A stretch of 64,000 nt of DNA from Bradyrhizobium arachidis (GTDB taxonomy: Bacteria; Pseudomonadota; Alphaproteobacteria; Rhizobiales; Xanthobacteraceae). Shown here one piece after another: positions 29,039 through 37,522 of the stretch. Made by a program: the position numbers and the translations under genes. The stretch lies in the NCBI RefSeq assembly GCF_015291705.1, contig NZ_CP030050.1, forward strand, positions 6,014,001 to 6,078,000, read 5' to 3'. Under the pieces are notes generated by a model. That model did not search any database, had not been told where the DNA came from, and saw nothing but the letters and a program-made list of their open reading frames with translations. Every line of letters starts with the position of its first letter. Position 1 is the stretch's first letter.

Positions 29039-30298
29039 ATGATCGGACGTAGCGTTGTTTTCCGGACGCGATCGTGGGCCGTCCTTGGCGTAGTGTTGGG
29101 ATTGCTGGGCACCGCCTCGCAGGCGGCGCTGGCGGCCGAATGCCCTGGGCATCCGGGCGCGCTCGGGACCTCACGCACCCTCGTGGTCGATCCGCGCGAG
29201 CATCCGCGCATCGGCACGATGCAGTACCGCGAGACGCTGCCGCTGAAGGACCACGAGGTCGTGCTAACCTTCGACGACGGTCCGCTGCCGAAATATTCCA
29301 ACCAGGTGCTCCAGATCCTCGCCGACGAGTGCATCAAGGCGACCTTCTTCATCATCGGCCAGCAGGCCAAGGCGAACCCCGAAGGCGTGCGCAAGCTGGT
29401 GGCGGCGGGCCATACCGTCGCCACGCACAGCATGGACCATCCGCTGACCTTCGACCGGATGCCGGCCGAGAAATTCGAGCCCGAGATCAACGGCGGTATC
29501 CAGTGGACCTCGGCGGCGATGACCGATCCGACAAAGCTCGCGCCGTTCTTCCGCATTCCCGGCCTGATGCGCGCCGAGGGCGTCGAGAACTATCTGATCT
29601 CGCGCGGCATCCAGGTCTGGAGCGCCGACTTCCCGGCCGACGACTGGCGCCATGTGTCGTCCGATCGCGTCTACCAGCTCGCGATCCAGCGGCTGGAGGC
29701 CAAGGGCAAGGGCATTTTGCTGCTGCACGACATCCAGCCGCGCACGGTGGCGGCCCTGCCGAAGATCATCCGCGACCTCAAGGCGAAGGGCTATCGCATC
29801 GTGCACGTGGTGCCGGCGACTGCTGACCAGCCGGCGACGCCGACGACGGCAGTGGAATGGCTGCTGCATCCGCCGACCGAGACGACGCCGATCGCGCGCT
29901 GGCCGGCCGTTCCGACCTTCGTGTTCACGGAGACCAAGTCGCTGCCGGCGCCCTCGCTCGCCGATCTGAACGCGGAAGCCGCGCATCAGCCGCTGCTGCC
30001 GCGCCGGACCAGGGCCCAGATGGATGTCGCATCCACCCTCGCCGCGCCGGGCCGCGATCTGTTCGCGATCCCCGAGGGCTCGGTCGAGGTGCTGCTGTCG
30101 ACGACCTTGTCGCGGCGCGCCGCGACGCGGCTGGCGATGGCGGCCGAGACGCCGCAGGCGGCCAAGGGCAAGGCCGCAAAGTCACGCGCGCCTCGAACCG
30201 CGCACGCCGCGCATGGCACGCTGAAGCATGCAGCGCAGGCAAAGGGCACCACGCCCCGCCCGACCCGCATTGCGACCGGCGTGAAGAAGCGCGCTTGA
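29039..30298 (+). CDS. secreted polysaccharide deacetylase with C-terminal extension (second of pair)
   Basis: 419 residues with a signal peptide (about 1-33). NodB domain motifs T-F-D-D-G-P (77-82), H130/H134 in 'ATHSMDHP', 'FFRIPGL' and 'ILLLHDI'. After the catalytic domain (to about 265) it carries a 150-residue extension absent from the upstream paralogue, ending in a basic Ala/Lys/Thr-rich tail ('KGKAAKSRAPRTAHAAHG'). This tail could bind an acidic polymer. The start is set by the clear signal peptide; no strong ribosome binding site lies just upstream. Confidence 0.88.
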   Translation: MIGRSVVFRTRSWAVLGVVLGLLGTASQAALAAECPGHPGALGTSRTLVVDPREHPRIGTMQYRETLPLKDHEVVLTFDDGPLPKYSNQVLQILADECIKATFFIIGQQAKANPEGVRKLVAAGHTVATHSMDHPLTFDRMPAEKFEPEINGGIQWTSAAMTDPTKLAPFFRIPGLMRAEGVENYLISRGIQVWSADFPADDWRHVSSDRVYQLAIQRLEAKGKGILLLHDIQPRTVAALPKIIRDLKAKGYRIVHVVPATADQPATPTTAVEWLLHPPTETTPIARWPAVPTFVFTETKSLPAPSLADLNAEAAHQPLLPRRTRAQMDVASTLAAPGRDLFAIPEGSVEVLLSTTLSRRAATRLAMAAETPQAAKGKAAKSRAPRTAHAAHGTLKHAAQAKGTTPRPTRIATGVKKRA

Positions 30299-30302
30299 GT
30301 TG

Positions 30303-30677
30303 TCATTGCCGCATGATGGCGGCGACGCAGAGCAGCACGATCAGCGCCAGGAAGAACAGGTCCATATAGGACTTGAGCTCGCCGTCGCGCCGCAGCCGCG
30401 CGACGTCGGCGACGACCTGCTTGCGCGCGTTGGTTCCACCCGAGCCGTCGTTGATCGGCGCCTGGAGGCGGCGCGTCTCGGCCTCCAGCTTCTCAATCTT
30501 CTGGAAGAAGTAGAACGCGCGCAGCGTCGAGGCCGCGCGCATGGCGGAATAGACCAGCACCAGGATCGCCAGGATCGCCCGGTTCGGATACTTCTCCATG
30601 AAGTTCAGGCTGAAATAGACCACCGCCAGGAACGCGAAGTTCGTGACGAAGCGGTAGACGAAGCTGAGGAAGACCAT
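30303..30677 (-). CDS. hypothetical membrane protein
   Basis: 124 residues, no family recognised. Two hydrophobic N-terminal helices (about 5-25 and 32-52), then a charged coiled-coil-like region (about 58-80, 'FQKIEKLEAETRRLQAP'), and a hydrophobic C-terminal helix ('FFLALIVLLCVAAIM'). Likely a small inner-membrane protein with a cytosolic helical loop. It converges with the deacetylase gene, with 4 bp between stops. Confidence 0.6.
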   Translation of the reverse strand: MVFLSFVYRFVTNFAFLAVVYFSLNFMEKYPNRAILAILVLVYSAMRAASTLRAFYFFQKIEKLEAETRRLQAPINDGSGGTNARKQVVADVARLRRDGELKSYMDLFFLALIVLLCVAAIMRQ

Positions 30678-30920
30678 GCTGGCTTGAGCCTTGAGGGGTG
30701 CGCAACCGGATCGGGTTGCGGGTACGGGATCAGGGAAACCCAGAGCGGAACAGCCGGCCTGGACGCCGTGCAGGTCCCTCTACGCCAACTTCGTTTCAAG
30801 AAAGATACCGCCGCGCCCGCAACTCGCCGCCTTTTAGCCACGCTCGGCCATAATGCAAGCTGGCGCCCGGCCGCCGGCAATGGAGATTTGGCCGAAGTCG
30901 CGATAGACTGGCAGCGCCAC

Positions 30921-31193
30921 ATGTGGGGTCTGCCGATGCCGAAGAAGGGAATCACGGGCCACGACGAATGGGTTCTGACCGAGGCGCTCGCGACCGCGCT
31001 GGTTGCGCTGGAGCAGCTCGAACCTAAGCACCAGCCGAACGCGCATATGGACGATCTTCGCAAGATGCTGGCGAACGGCAAAGAGCCGGCGGCGGTGAGC
31101 CTGCACCTCGCGCAGGCCAAATGCCGCCTGTTTCCCGACCTCGATCCGCTGGAGATCTACCGGGAATACGGCATCGGCGAGGAATATGGCTGA
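30921..31193 (+). CDS. hypothetical soluble protein
   Basis: 90 residues, mostly helical, no signal. 'HDEWVLTEALATALVALEQL' and 'KHQPNAHMDDLRKML' are recognisable as a small Bradyrhizobium-type family of unknown function. A second ATG at 30936 has GGGG six bases ahead and may be the real start, giving 85 residues. No operon partner. Confidence 0.55.
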   Translation: MWGLPMPKKGITGHDEWVLTEALATALVALEQLEPKHQPNAHMDDLRKMLANGKEPAAVSLHLAQAKCRLFPDLDPLEIYREYGIGEEYG

Positions 31194-31253
31194 GGCCCGC
31201 ACGCGGCGGCGCGGACGCATCGGCTGCGATTTCAAGCGGTTAAGGATGGAGCC

Positions 31254-31442
31254 TTACGGCCCGCCGGCAACCGATCCCGCGATCACCATGGCAAGCGCGG
31301 CAAGATCGATCCGGCCGTTGACGATCAGCTCCTCCGAGCCTTTCGCGTCGTCCCCACCCTCGACCTTCAGCGCCTGCGGCCGGTTGGCCGCCTGCCGTTC
31401 CAACTCGCCGATGATGGCTTCCTTGAGCTTCTCTTCCAGCAT
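31254..31442 (-). CDS. 62-residue protein linked to the copper-binding gene
   Basis: Starts 'MLEEKLKEAIIGELERQAAN' and has a hydrophobic C-terminal helix ('LAALAMVIAGSVAGG'); GAGGGAC stands seven bases before the ATG. It begins 11 bp after the stop of the cysteine-rich copper-storage-like gene, so the two are almost surely cotranscribed. It may be a membrane-tethered partner, but no family is recognised. Confidence 0.65.
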   Translation of the reverse strand: MLEEKLKEAIIGELERQAANRPQALKVEGGDDAKGSEELIVNGRIDLAALAMVIAGSVAGGP

Positions 31443-31453
31443 GGGCTTGTCCC

Positions 31454-31783
31454 TCAGGCCGCCATGGCGCGGCAGGATTGAGCGCAGGAGCGGCACATCG
31501 CGACGCACTCGTCCATGCCGCCGATCCGCTCGCAATCGGCGGCGCATTCGTCGCAGATTTCCGCGCATTCGCCGCAGGTGTGCCGGTGATGCGGCGTGTT
31601 GATCAGCACGAAATGCGCGGCCGTCCGGCACATTTCGGCGCAGGCCATCATCAGGCGGAAGTGTTTTGGCTCGACGTGCTTGCCGCCGGTCTCGAGGCAG
31701 TGGTTCATCGCCGTGCCGAGGCAGGTCTGGTAGCAGCTCATGCAGAGCGCGATGCAGCGGTTCATGTCTTCGGATTGAGCCAT
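31454..31783 (-). CDS. four-helix-bundle copper-storage-like protein (Csp/DUF326)
   Basis: 109 residues with 16 cysteines, mostly as C-x3-C or C-x2-C on one helix face: 'CIALCMSCYQTC', 'ACAEMC', 'CGECAEICDECAADC', 'CVAMCRSCAQSC'. This matches Csp/DUF326 proteins, which fill a helical bundle with Cu(I). No export signal, so a cytosolic Csp3-like form. The ATG at 31783 has GGAG ahead; a frame to 31837 adds 18 basic residues unlike the family. It lies downstream of a metal exporter and redox flavoproteins on the same strand. Confidence 0.9.
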   Translation of the reverse strand: MAQSEDMNRCIALCMSCYQTCLGTAMNHCLETGGKHVEPKHFRLMMACAEMCRTAAHFVLINTPHHRHTCGECAEICDECAADCERIGGMDECVAMCRSCAQSCRAMAA

Positions 31784-31903
31784 CCGGTCTCTCCAATTGC
31801 GCCTTCGATGCGGCCCTGCCCGCTCACGCTCAACCAAGGCGAGGCTTCGATCGTTCCTGCCGGCTGGCCGATTGTGAGATCCGGGGGAACCGCGCGGACG
31901 GCG

Positions 31904-32878
31904 CTAGCCGAAGCGCCGCGCGCGCACCGCGTGGAAGCGGGCATTGGTCTGCGGCTTGATGAACAGCGCCGCCACGCTCGGATGGCGCTTGCGGATCTCG
32001 GTCTCGATCGAGACTACGCATTGCTCGATGTCGTCGGCGCGCTTGTCGTCGGCAAACTCGACGCTCAGGGCCGCCACCACCTCGGCCGGCGACAGCTGCA
32101 CCGTCAACAGGCCGTTGGCCCGCAGCACGCCGGGCGAGTGGCTTGCGATGTCGAGGATGGCGCGCGCAAGCTCGGGATCGGCGGGCTCGCCGATCAGGAG
32201 GCTCTTGCTCTCACGGGCAAGGCCGATCGAGGCGATCGTCAGCAACAGCCCGATCAGGATGGAGCCGACGCCGTCCCAGACCGGCTGCGCCAGCCACACT
32301 GCGGCCGCAGTCGCTGCGGCGGCAATGACGATGCCGACCAGCGCCGCGCTGTCCTCGAGCAGCACCATGAAGGCCGGAGGATCCTTGCTGCGGACGAAGG
32401 CCTGATAATATCCGAACCGCCGGGCATCGGCGCTGAAGCGCCGCACCGCGACCAGCCAGGAGCCGCCTTCGAACAAGAACGACAGTCCGAGCACCACGAA
32501 GCTGACGGTGGGATCCTCGATCGGCTCGGGCGCGGCGACATGCATGATGCCCTGATACAGCGAGACGCCGGCCCCGAGCGCGAAGATCAGCAGCGCAACG
32601 ATGAAGCTCCAGAAATACAGCTCGCGCCCATAGCCGAGCGGATGGGCTTCGTCGGGCGGCCGGCTCGCGCGACGGTAGCCATAGAGCAGCAGGATCTCGT
32701 TGGTGGTGTCGACGATCGAATGCACGGCTTCGCTTGTCATCGCCGAGCTTCCTGTCCAAGCCGCCGCGCCGATCTTGGTGATCGCGACGAGGATGTTGCC
32801 GAACAACGCCGCGTAGACCGAGGTCTTGGTGGATGATCCTGCCGTCATGTTCGCCGATGTCGGGGCCCCGCTTCTCAT
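31904..32878 (-). CDS. cation diffusion facilitator (CDF) metal exporter
   Basis: 324 residues, about six transmembrane helices, of the CDF/ZnT family that exchanges protons for divalent metals at the inner membrane. Seen: '[14 protein letters not shown]'-like H-S-I-V-D-T-T-N motif in helix 2, '[14 protein letters not shown]' after it, and a cytosolic C-terminal domain. Start overlaps the stop of the preceding flavoprotein gene by 4 bp (ATGA), so translation is coupled. The substrate metal cannot be read off. Confidence 0.9.
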   Translation of the reverse strand: MRSGAPTSANMTAGSSTKTSVYAALFGNILVAITKIGAAAWTGSSAMTSEAVHSIVDTTNEILLLYGYRRASRPPDEAHPLGYGRELYFWSFIVALLIFALGAGVSLYQGIMHVAAPEPIEDPTVSFVVLGLSFLFEGGSWLVAVRRFSADARRFGYYQAFVRSKDPPAFMVLLEDSAALVGIVIAAAATAAAVWLAQPVWDGVGSILIGLLLTIASIGLARESKSLLIGEPADPELARAILDIASHSPGVLRANGLLTVQLSPAEVVAALSVEFADDKRADDIEQCVVSIETEIRKRHPSVAALFIKPQTNARFHAVRARRFG

Positions 32879-33774
32879 GCCAGCCGCCGCGGCAGACTGC
32901 TGTGGATGGTGCAGGCGGCGATTGCGGCGTGGCCGAACGCGACCGAGATCTGGTGCAGGTCGGTGACGACGTCGCCGATGCCGTAGAGACCTCCGGCCGA
33001 CGTGCGTTGATGGTCATCGACTTTCAGGTAACCGTCGGCGGTATGCTCTGCGCCGAGCGACACCGCGAGCTTTGAGCGCACCTCTGCGCCCATGACGGGA
33101 TAGACCATGTCGAATTGCGCCGTGCTTTCGTCCGCAAACACGGCTTCGATCCTGTCCGCCGCGCGTCTCAAGCGCAGGTCGGGCGCGAACACCACCTCGA
33201 CACCGGCCTCGGCCAGCCGCGACATCGCGGCCTCGTCGTCACCCTGCCCGGTTGCGAGCAGCGTCACATCGGGCGAGTAGCCGCGCAGGAACAGCGCCTT
33301 GCCGGCGGCACGCCCGAGCGGGCCGACACCGACGCGGCGGCCGATCGCCTCGAAGGCGTCGCAGACCGGACAATAGCGCAACAGCCCGTCCGCGACGGCC
33401 ACGCGCCATTCGTCGAACGGCGGATGGGTGTCGACGATGCCGCTGGCGAGGACGACCGTAGCGGCCTCATGCGCGCCGCCGCGCCAGCTCGCCTGAAAGC
33501 CGTGCGCGAGCCGCTGCAATGCGGTGACCTCGGCCTCGACGCGCGTGACGGCGAGCTCGTCCAGCTGCGCCGACATGCGCGCGATCAGCTCGGCGCCGGA
33601 CAGGCCGTGCACGAAGCCCGGCACGTTATGACTGCGCGGGATCAGCGCCGCCCGGCTCGCGCCGGTGTCCGCGATACAGACGCGGCGGCGAAAGCGCGCC
33701 AGATAGATCGCGGCCATCATGCCGGCCGGGCCGCCTCCGACGATCAGGCAATCGATCGGTTGTGCACCGGTCAT
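32875..33774 (-). CDS. thioredoxin-reductase-like FAD/NAD(P) oxidoreductase
   Basis: 299 residues. FAD-binding G-G-G-P-A-G (13-18), a redox pair C135/C138 in '[10 protein letters not shown]', and a C-terminal FAD segment '[20 protein letters not shown]'. The layout is that of low-molecular-weight thioredoxin reductases, but the NAD(P) loop '[20 protein letters not shown]' lacks the usual HRR-type 2'-phosphate motif, so the partner may be ferredoxin- or NADH-like. It is coupled by 4-bp overlaps to the flavodoxin-like gene before it and the CDF gene after it. Confidence 0.85.
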   Translation of the reverse strand: MTGAQPIDCLIVGGGPAGMMAAIYLARFRRRVCIADTGASRAALIPRSHNVPGFVHGLSGAELIARMSAQLDELAVTRVEAEVTALQRLAHGFQASWRGGAHEAATVVLASGIVDTHPPFDEWRVAVADGLLRYCPVCDAFEAIGRRVGVGPLGRAAGKALFLRGYSPDVTLLATGQGDDEAAMSRLAEAGVEVVFAPDLRLRRAADRIEAVFADESTAQFDMVYPVMGAEVRSKLAVSLGAEHTADGYLKVDDHQRTSAGGLYGIGDVVTDLHQISVAFGHAAIAACTIHSSLPRRLA

Positions 33775-34847
33775 TTGGGATTCGGATCCTGAAGACCCGC
33801 GCCGGGCTCCTCAAGGCGCCCGCTCCGCGCCAGCTTGACGGCGTCGCCGAGCGCGCGCGCCGCATTCATGACCTCCTGCTGAAATTCGCTGTTCTCGTCG
33901 AGCTCGTGGTGCGAGGTGGCGTATTGGTCCATGTAGCCGATATAGCCGTCGAGCTCGGCGAAGCGGCCCGCGGAGATCAGGTGCATGTCGGTGAGCCAGT
34001 CGGACAGGGCCCGGCGCACGCCCTCGGCGCCGACGGCATCGCCGTGAACCACGAGGCCAAAGTGACGGCCGGCGAGATGGCGCGGATACGGCCAGCCCTT
34101 CAGCTCGATCGCCTTGGCTTCCTTGGCCGTCTTGCCGTGGGTCGAGGTCGGATCGGGATTGCCGCCGTCGGCGCAGACCATGCGGTCCATCATCGCCTTG
34201 AGCCCGGACGGCACGTGATACCAGTTCACGGGCGTCACGATCAGGATGCCGTGCGCCGCGACCCAGAGCGGATAGATCTCGTTCATCCAGTCGCTGGTCT
34301 GTCCCAGCGAATAGTTCGGATAGCAGCTGCACGGCCAGTGGCAGAGCGGCATCGCGGTCGAGACGCAGGACTTGCAGGGATGGATGGTCTTGCCGAATTC
34401 GGAAGCAAGGCGCGACAGATCGAGGATGTCGACGGCGAAGCCCATCTCGACGAAGACCGGCTCGGCCAGCTTCACGAGGCGCCAGGTCTTGGACATCTCG
34501 CCCGGACAGGTGTGCTCGCTGCGCGCCGAGCCGTTGATGATCAGGATGCGCGGCGTCTCGCTCGCATCGTCATGCCGCCGCTGCGCCGCCAGCAGCGCGA
34601 CGCGCGCATCCAGCCAGTCGAGGGCGATGTCGTAGTCGGGATCGGCAAATCCGGGGCCGGCCTTGCGCGTCAGCGGTGCCTTGCGCGAATGGCTGTAGGC
34701 GTCCCAGGCGGCACTGACGATGGCATCCAGCTCGCGCCCGAGCGGCGCAAAGGCGGGATCGATGAACTGGCTCTTGTAACGGTGCTCGAACTCCTCGCGC
34801 GACAGCTTGACGGGCGGCATTCCCTTGCGAACGTCGGCTTCCGTCAT
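33771..34847 (-). CDS. flavodoxin-like / NADPH-dependent FMN reductase family protein
   Basis: 358 residues. A 100-residue helical N-terminal extension precedes a flavodoxin-like fold with the FMN loop '[20 protein letters not shown]'. Next comes a cysteine-rich segment '[20 protein letters not shown]' (about 176-195) and '[20 protein letters not shown]'. Cysteine-rich members of this family occur beside metal-handling genes. It is first in the coupled set that ends with the CDF exporter; the stop overlaps the next start by 4 bp. Confidence 0.85.
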   Translation of the reverse strand: MTEADVRKGMPPVKLSREEFEHRYKSQFIDPAFAPLGRELDAIVSAAWDAYSHSRKAPLTRKAGPGFADPDYDIALDWLDARVALLAAQRRHDDASETPRILIINGSARSEHTCPGEMSKTWRLVKLAEPVFVEMGFAVDILDLSRLASEFGKTIHPCKSCVSTAMPLCHWPCSCYPNYSLGQTSDWMNEIYPLWVAAHGILIVTPVNWYHVPSGLKAMMDRMVCADGGNPDPTSTHGKTAKEAKAIELKGWPYPRHLAGRHFGLVVHGDAVGAEGVRRALSDWLTDMHLISAGRFAELDGYIGYMDQYATSHHELDENSEFQQEVMNAARALGDAVKLARSGRLEEPGAGLQDPNPK

Positions 34848-34914
34848 GCTGGCTCCCTCGCGAAGTCGGTCTCATGCGACCAACCCGGGGCGCCGTGCGC
34901 GGTTCCGCTCCACT

Positions 34915-35115
34915 CTACTGGTGAACGGCCTCCTGCGGCAGATCGAATTGCGCAATCCGCTGGTCCAGCCGCCACAGCTCGATGCGGTGGACCAGCACGA
35001 GCGCCGCGGCCTCGCGCTTGGCCTGCTCGTCATTGTCGCAGACGAGATTGATGCAGCCGAACACATGCCCGTCCGGATCGATCTGGAAGGCGCGATAATG
35101 CTTGATGCTCCGCAT
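34915..35115 (-). CDS. small hypothetical protein
   Basis: 66 residues, 'MRSIKHYRAFQIDPDGHVFG', a beta-hairpin then helix family common in Bradyrhizobium (pattern H-Y-R-A-x-x-I-x-P-D-G-H). GAGGAGA sits six bases before the chosen ATG; an ATG two codons earlier touches it. Function unknown. It follows the next small gene with 2 bp between, so they share a transcript. Confidence 0.65.
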   Translation of the reverse strand: MRSIKHYRAFQIDPDGHVFGCINLVCDNDEQAKREAAALVLVHRIELWRLDQRIAQFDLPQEAVHQ

Positions 35116-35117
35116 GA

Positions 35118-35324
35118 TCATTCTCCTCGTCTTGGGTAGACGGGCGCGCTGAGCCAGTCTGTCAGGTTTGAGGTCACCTCGTTCTGCTTGGCGCGTCGCA
35201 GCAATATCTCGCGCTCCTTGCCGGGCGGCAGACTGCGCGCGCGCTCGCGGGCGTTTTCGGCGAATGCGGTCAACCTCTCCTGAAGCGATTGGGTCTGTTT
35301 CCTGCGGTTGCGTTTGGCGGTCAT
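35118..35324 (-). CDS. small basic protein, paralogue of the 36100 gene
   Basis: 68 residues, helical and charged ('ERLTAFAENARERARSLPPG' 'KEREILLRRAKQNEV'), ending in 'WLSAPVYPRR'. The block L-P-P-G-x-E/A-R-E/D-x-L-L/M-R-x-A-x-Q recurs in the gene at 36100-36300. Such proteins are numerous in Bradyrhizobium and have no known function. Confidence 0.65.
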   Translation of the reverse strand: MTAKRNRRKQTQSLQERLTAFAENARERARSLPPGKEREILLRRAKQNEVTSNLTDWLSAPVYPRRGE

Positions 35325-35644
35325 TTGGGCTTTCGCGGATGATTTCGGATCGAGGGAAATAGGCCCCGGCGGGGGATCGGGCGCCGGGGCCCAAGTATCT
35401 GTCAGTTGCCTGCCGGCCAGGGGCGGCCCAGTCCGGCAGCGTCAGTAGCTTCCGCCCCGGCAACGGGTTCCAGCATTTCAATAAGTTAACGCTGGGTGAT
35501 TTTGCGCAAGGCGCGTGCGCACTGCGGCACCGGTTCGTCGACAGCGTGAATATGCGCGGCGAGAGGCGGTGCATTGCGAGACCGAATACGCCGGAACCGA
35601 AATGCTGATTCGCTGGTTCATGAAGGACCTGAAGGAGGATCATC
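35325..35644. other. intergenic region with a strong GC hairpin
   Basis: 320 bp between divergent small genes. It contains a perfect 10-bp stem GGCCCCGGCG / CGCCGGGGCC at 35362-35391 with a 10-nt loop, 37 bp upstream of the leftward gene start. No gene seen; both promoters must be here. Confidence 0.55.
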
Positions 35645-35929
35645 ATGGCGAAAGCAGCATGGAAGCGGCCGGGCTCACCGATCGGCCGCAAGGGACCACG
35701 CAAGGCAAATCCCGCGTACAAGCGGCGCGCGCGCCAGCCGTGGACGCCTGCGGACGTGAGCAAGTTGAAGCAGCTCGCGAAGGGAAACACGCCGACGGGC
35801 GCGATGAGCGTCAAGCTTCAGCGTCCGGTCGCGGCCATTCGCAGCAAGGCGCAACGCGAGGGGATTTCGTTGAGGCCGACCAACCGCTCACCCTATAACA
35901 GGCGAACCAAAGCGGCGAAGCGGCGTTGA
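35645..35929 (+). CDS. small basic SANT/Myb-like DNA-binding protein
   Basis: 94 residues, very basic. A central 'RQPWTPADVSKLKQLAKGNT' 'PTGAMSVKLQRPVAAIRSKA' matches the SANT/Myb-like helix-turn-helix of small rhizobial proteins, with a Lys/Arg-rich tail on both sides. GAAGGAGG stands seven bases before the ATG, a near-ideal ribosome binding site, implying high expression. Likely nucleoid- or DNA-associated; no partner known. Confidence 0.75.
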   Translation: MAKAAWKRPGSPIGRKGPRKANPAYKRRARQPWTPADVSKLKQLAKGNTPTGAMSVKLQRPVAAIRSKAQREGISLRPTNRSPYNRRTKAAKRR

Positions 35930-36099
35930 CCGGAGGCACCGCCGGGTGACAACCGGACGCAACGGGGACGATGGACGTGGTGCTCATTTTTCCGGTTTCT
36001 GCCCACGACATCAGCGCATCGGTACGCGCCGACATCTGACCCGTTCCCGGCGCGTGCAGCTCGCACTTCATGCGCGTCTGCACGCGCCCGGATCGCCGT

Positions 36100-36300
36100 C
36101 TAGTTCGGCGGCTGCAAGCCGGGCGAGCGCAGCCATTCGCTCATCTGAGACCCCGTCTCCGCCTGGCGTGCCTTGCGCAACATCTCGTCGCGCGCGGCCC
36201 CGGGCGGAAGCGTTTTGGCTTGCTCGCGCAGCCGCTCCGCTTCGGCAGCCAAGCGCGTCTCCAGCAAGTCGGTTTGTCTATATCGACGCCGTGTCAGCAT
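36100..36300 (-). CDS. small basic protein, paralogue of the 35118 gene
   Basis: 66 residues from 'MLTRRRYRQTDLLETRLAAE' with GGGAG upstream; the frame runs to 36402 but the N-terminal extension is unlike the family. Shares 'LPPGAARDEMLRKARQAE' and the W-L end with the 35118 protein. Function unknown. Confidence 0.65.
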   Translation of the reverse strand: MLTRRRYRQTDLLETRLAAEAERLREQAKTLPPGAARDEMLRKARQAETGSQMSEWLRSPGLQPPN

Positions 36301-36445
36301 GAGGCGTTCTCCCTGACCATGAGGCAGAGCGCGTCGTTGCGTTCCGGTCACAGGGTGGTTGCCAAAGCCGGATCGGCATGGCGAGCCATCAACGTCCCAC
36401 ACACCAAACGGTTGCTCGGGTTCCGCGAGTTGTCCGTCTCGGCCC

Positions 36446-36637
36446 TCAATCAGGTTCGTCTGTTCGATTGTCGCGATGGGCCTTGATCTCCGAGCGCGCC
36501 ATCGCGCTATCCATCACCGCAAGTCGCGCAGCAGCCAAGGTCCGGTCGTGCTGCTCCGTCACCTGCCGGTGCTGGTCGCGGAGAACGCGGCTTGCTTCGA
36601 TGGCGCGGGTCGCGCGGGCAAAGAGTGCGTTTTGCAT
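36446..36637 (-). CDS. small hypothetical protein
   Basis: 63 residues, helical, 'ERATRAIEASRVLRDQ'-like (here ARATRAIEASRVLRDQHRQV) with repeated charged heptads. It has the look of Bradyrhizobium small stress-type proteins, but the ribosome binding site is weak (GGGCAA) and no homologue can be confirmed here. Confidence 0.45.
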   Translation of the reverse strand: MQNALFARATRAIEASRVLRDQHRQVTEQHDRTLAAARLAVMDSAMARSEIKAHRDNRTDEPD

Positions 36638-36775
36638 TGCCCATCATAGGAGCAGCAGCCGTATCCCGCCTTTGCGTAAGTTACTCAAACGACGTCATTG
36701 GCTCAAAACTCTCGCGTTCGCCTAACCTGGATCAAGATTGGGGATTAGGCACGCCGCCTTTCGAACATAAATCGA

Positions 36776-37522
36776 TCAACTGCGCCGATAGAGTTGCAGG
36801 TAGCTCGGCGAGAACAGCGCTGCGTCCTTGAGCGCGCCGAGATCGTTGATGGTCAGCGTGCGGTCGCGCAGCACGATCAGGCCGGAGGCGCGCAGTTCCT
36901 GCACGGTGCGATTGAGATGGACCACCGACAGCCCGGTGGCGTCGGCGAGATCCATCTGCGTGATCGGCATGATGCAGGAATTGCCGTCGATCATGCCGAC
37001 GGGGCGAAGCCGCTCGAAGATCTCGCAGAACAGATGCGCCACACGCTCCAGCGCAATGCGACGGCCGAGGTTGATCGCCCATTCGCGCTGGATGGCAGTG
37101 TTGATGAGGGTTTCGCACAAGAACGCGTCCGCGAGCGAGCGATCGCCCGCCACCAGACTCTCGAACCGCGCGCGCTTGATTTCGGCATAGATCGCCGGCG
37201 TCAACGTCGCGATGGAATGGTCCATCACCGACAGCAGGAACGCGTGCGCATCGCAGCTCTCGCCGGGGAAGATGAAATTGACGATCTGGCGCCTTCCGTC
37301 CTCGAGTGTCTTGTAGCGGCAGAGCCAGCCCGACAGCACGATGCGGACGCTGTCGACGGGATCGCCCTCCGAGATCAGGTCCTCGCCGGCCCCGGCGCGT
37401 TGCAGGCCTTCGAGCATGGCATATTCGAGCAATGCGCGGGCCTCAGTCGACAACGGCCTCAGCGCGCTCAGCCGGCGAACCACCGGCTCCACCAGGCTTC
37501 GATCGGAGGTCGACAGAGTCAT
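36776..37522 (-). CDS. Crp/Fnr family transcriptional regulator
   Basis: 248 residues. An N-terminal cyclic-nucleotide-binding-like barrel (about 25-140, 'GDPVDSVRIVLSGWLCRYKT' '...GRRQIVNFIFPGESCD') is followed by a dimer helix and a C-terminal winged HTH ('QMDLADATGLSVVHLNRTVQ'). No FNR-type N-terminal cysteine cluster. The ATG overlaps the stop of the kinase gene upstream (TGATG), so it is translationally coupled to that sensor and probably acts in its pathway. Paralogue of the 45181 regulator. Confidence 0.9.
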   Translation of the reverse strand: MTLSTSDRSLVEPVVRRLSALRPLSTEARALLEYAMLEGLQRAGAGEDLISEGDPVDSVRIVLSGWLCRYKTLEDGRRQIVNFIFPGESCDAHAFLLSVMDHSIATLTPAIYAEIKRARFESLVAGDRSLADAFLCETLINTAIQREWAINLGRRIALERVAHLFCEIFERLRPVGMIDGNSCIMPITQMDLADATGLSVVHLNRTVQELRASGLIVLRDRTLTINDLGALKDAALFSPSYLQLYRRS

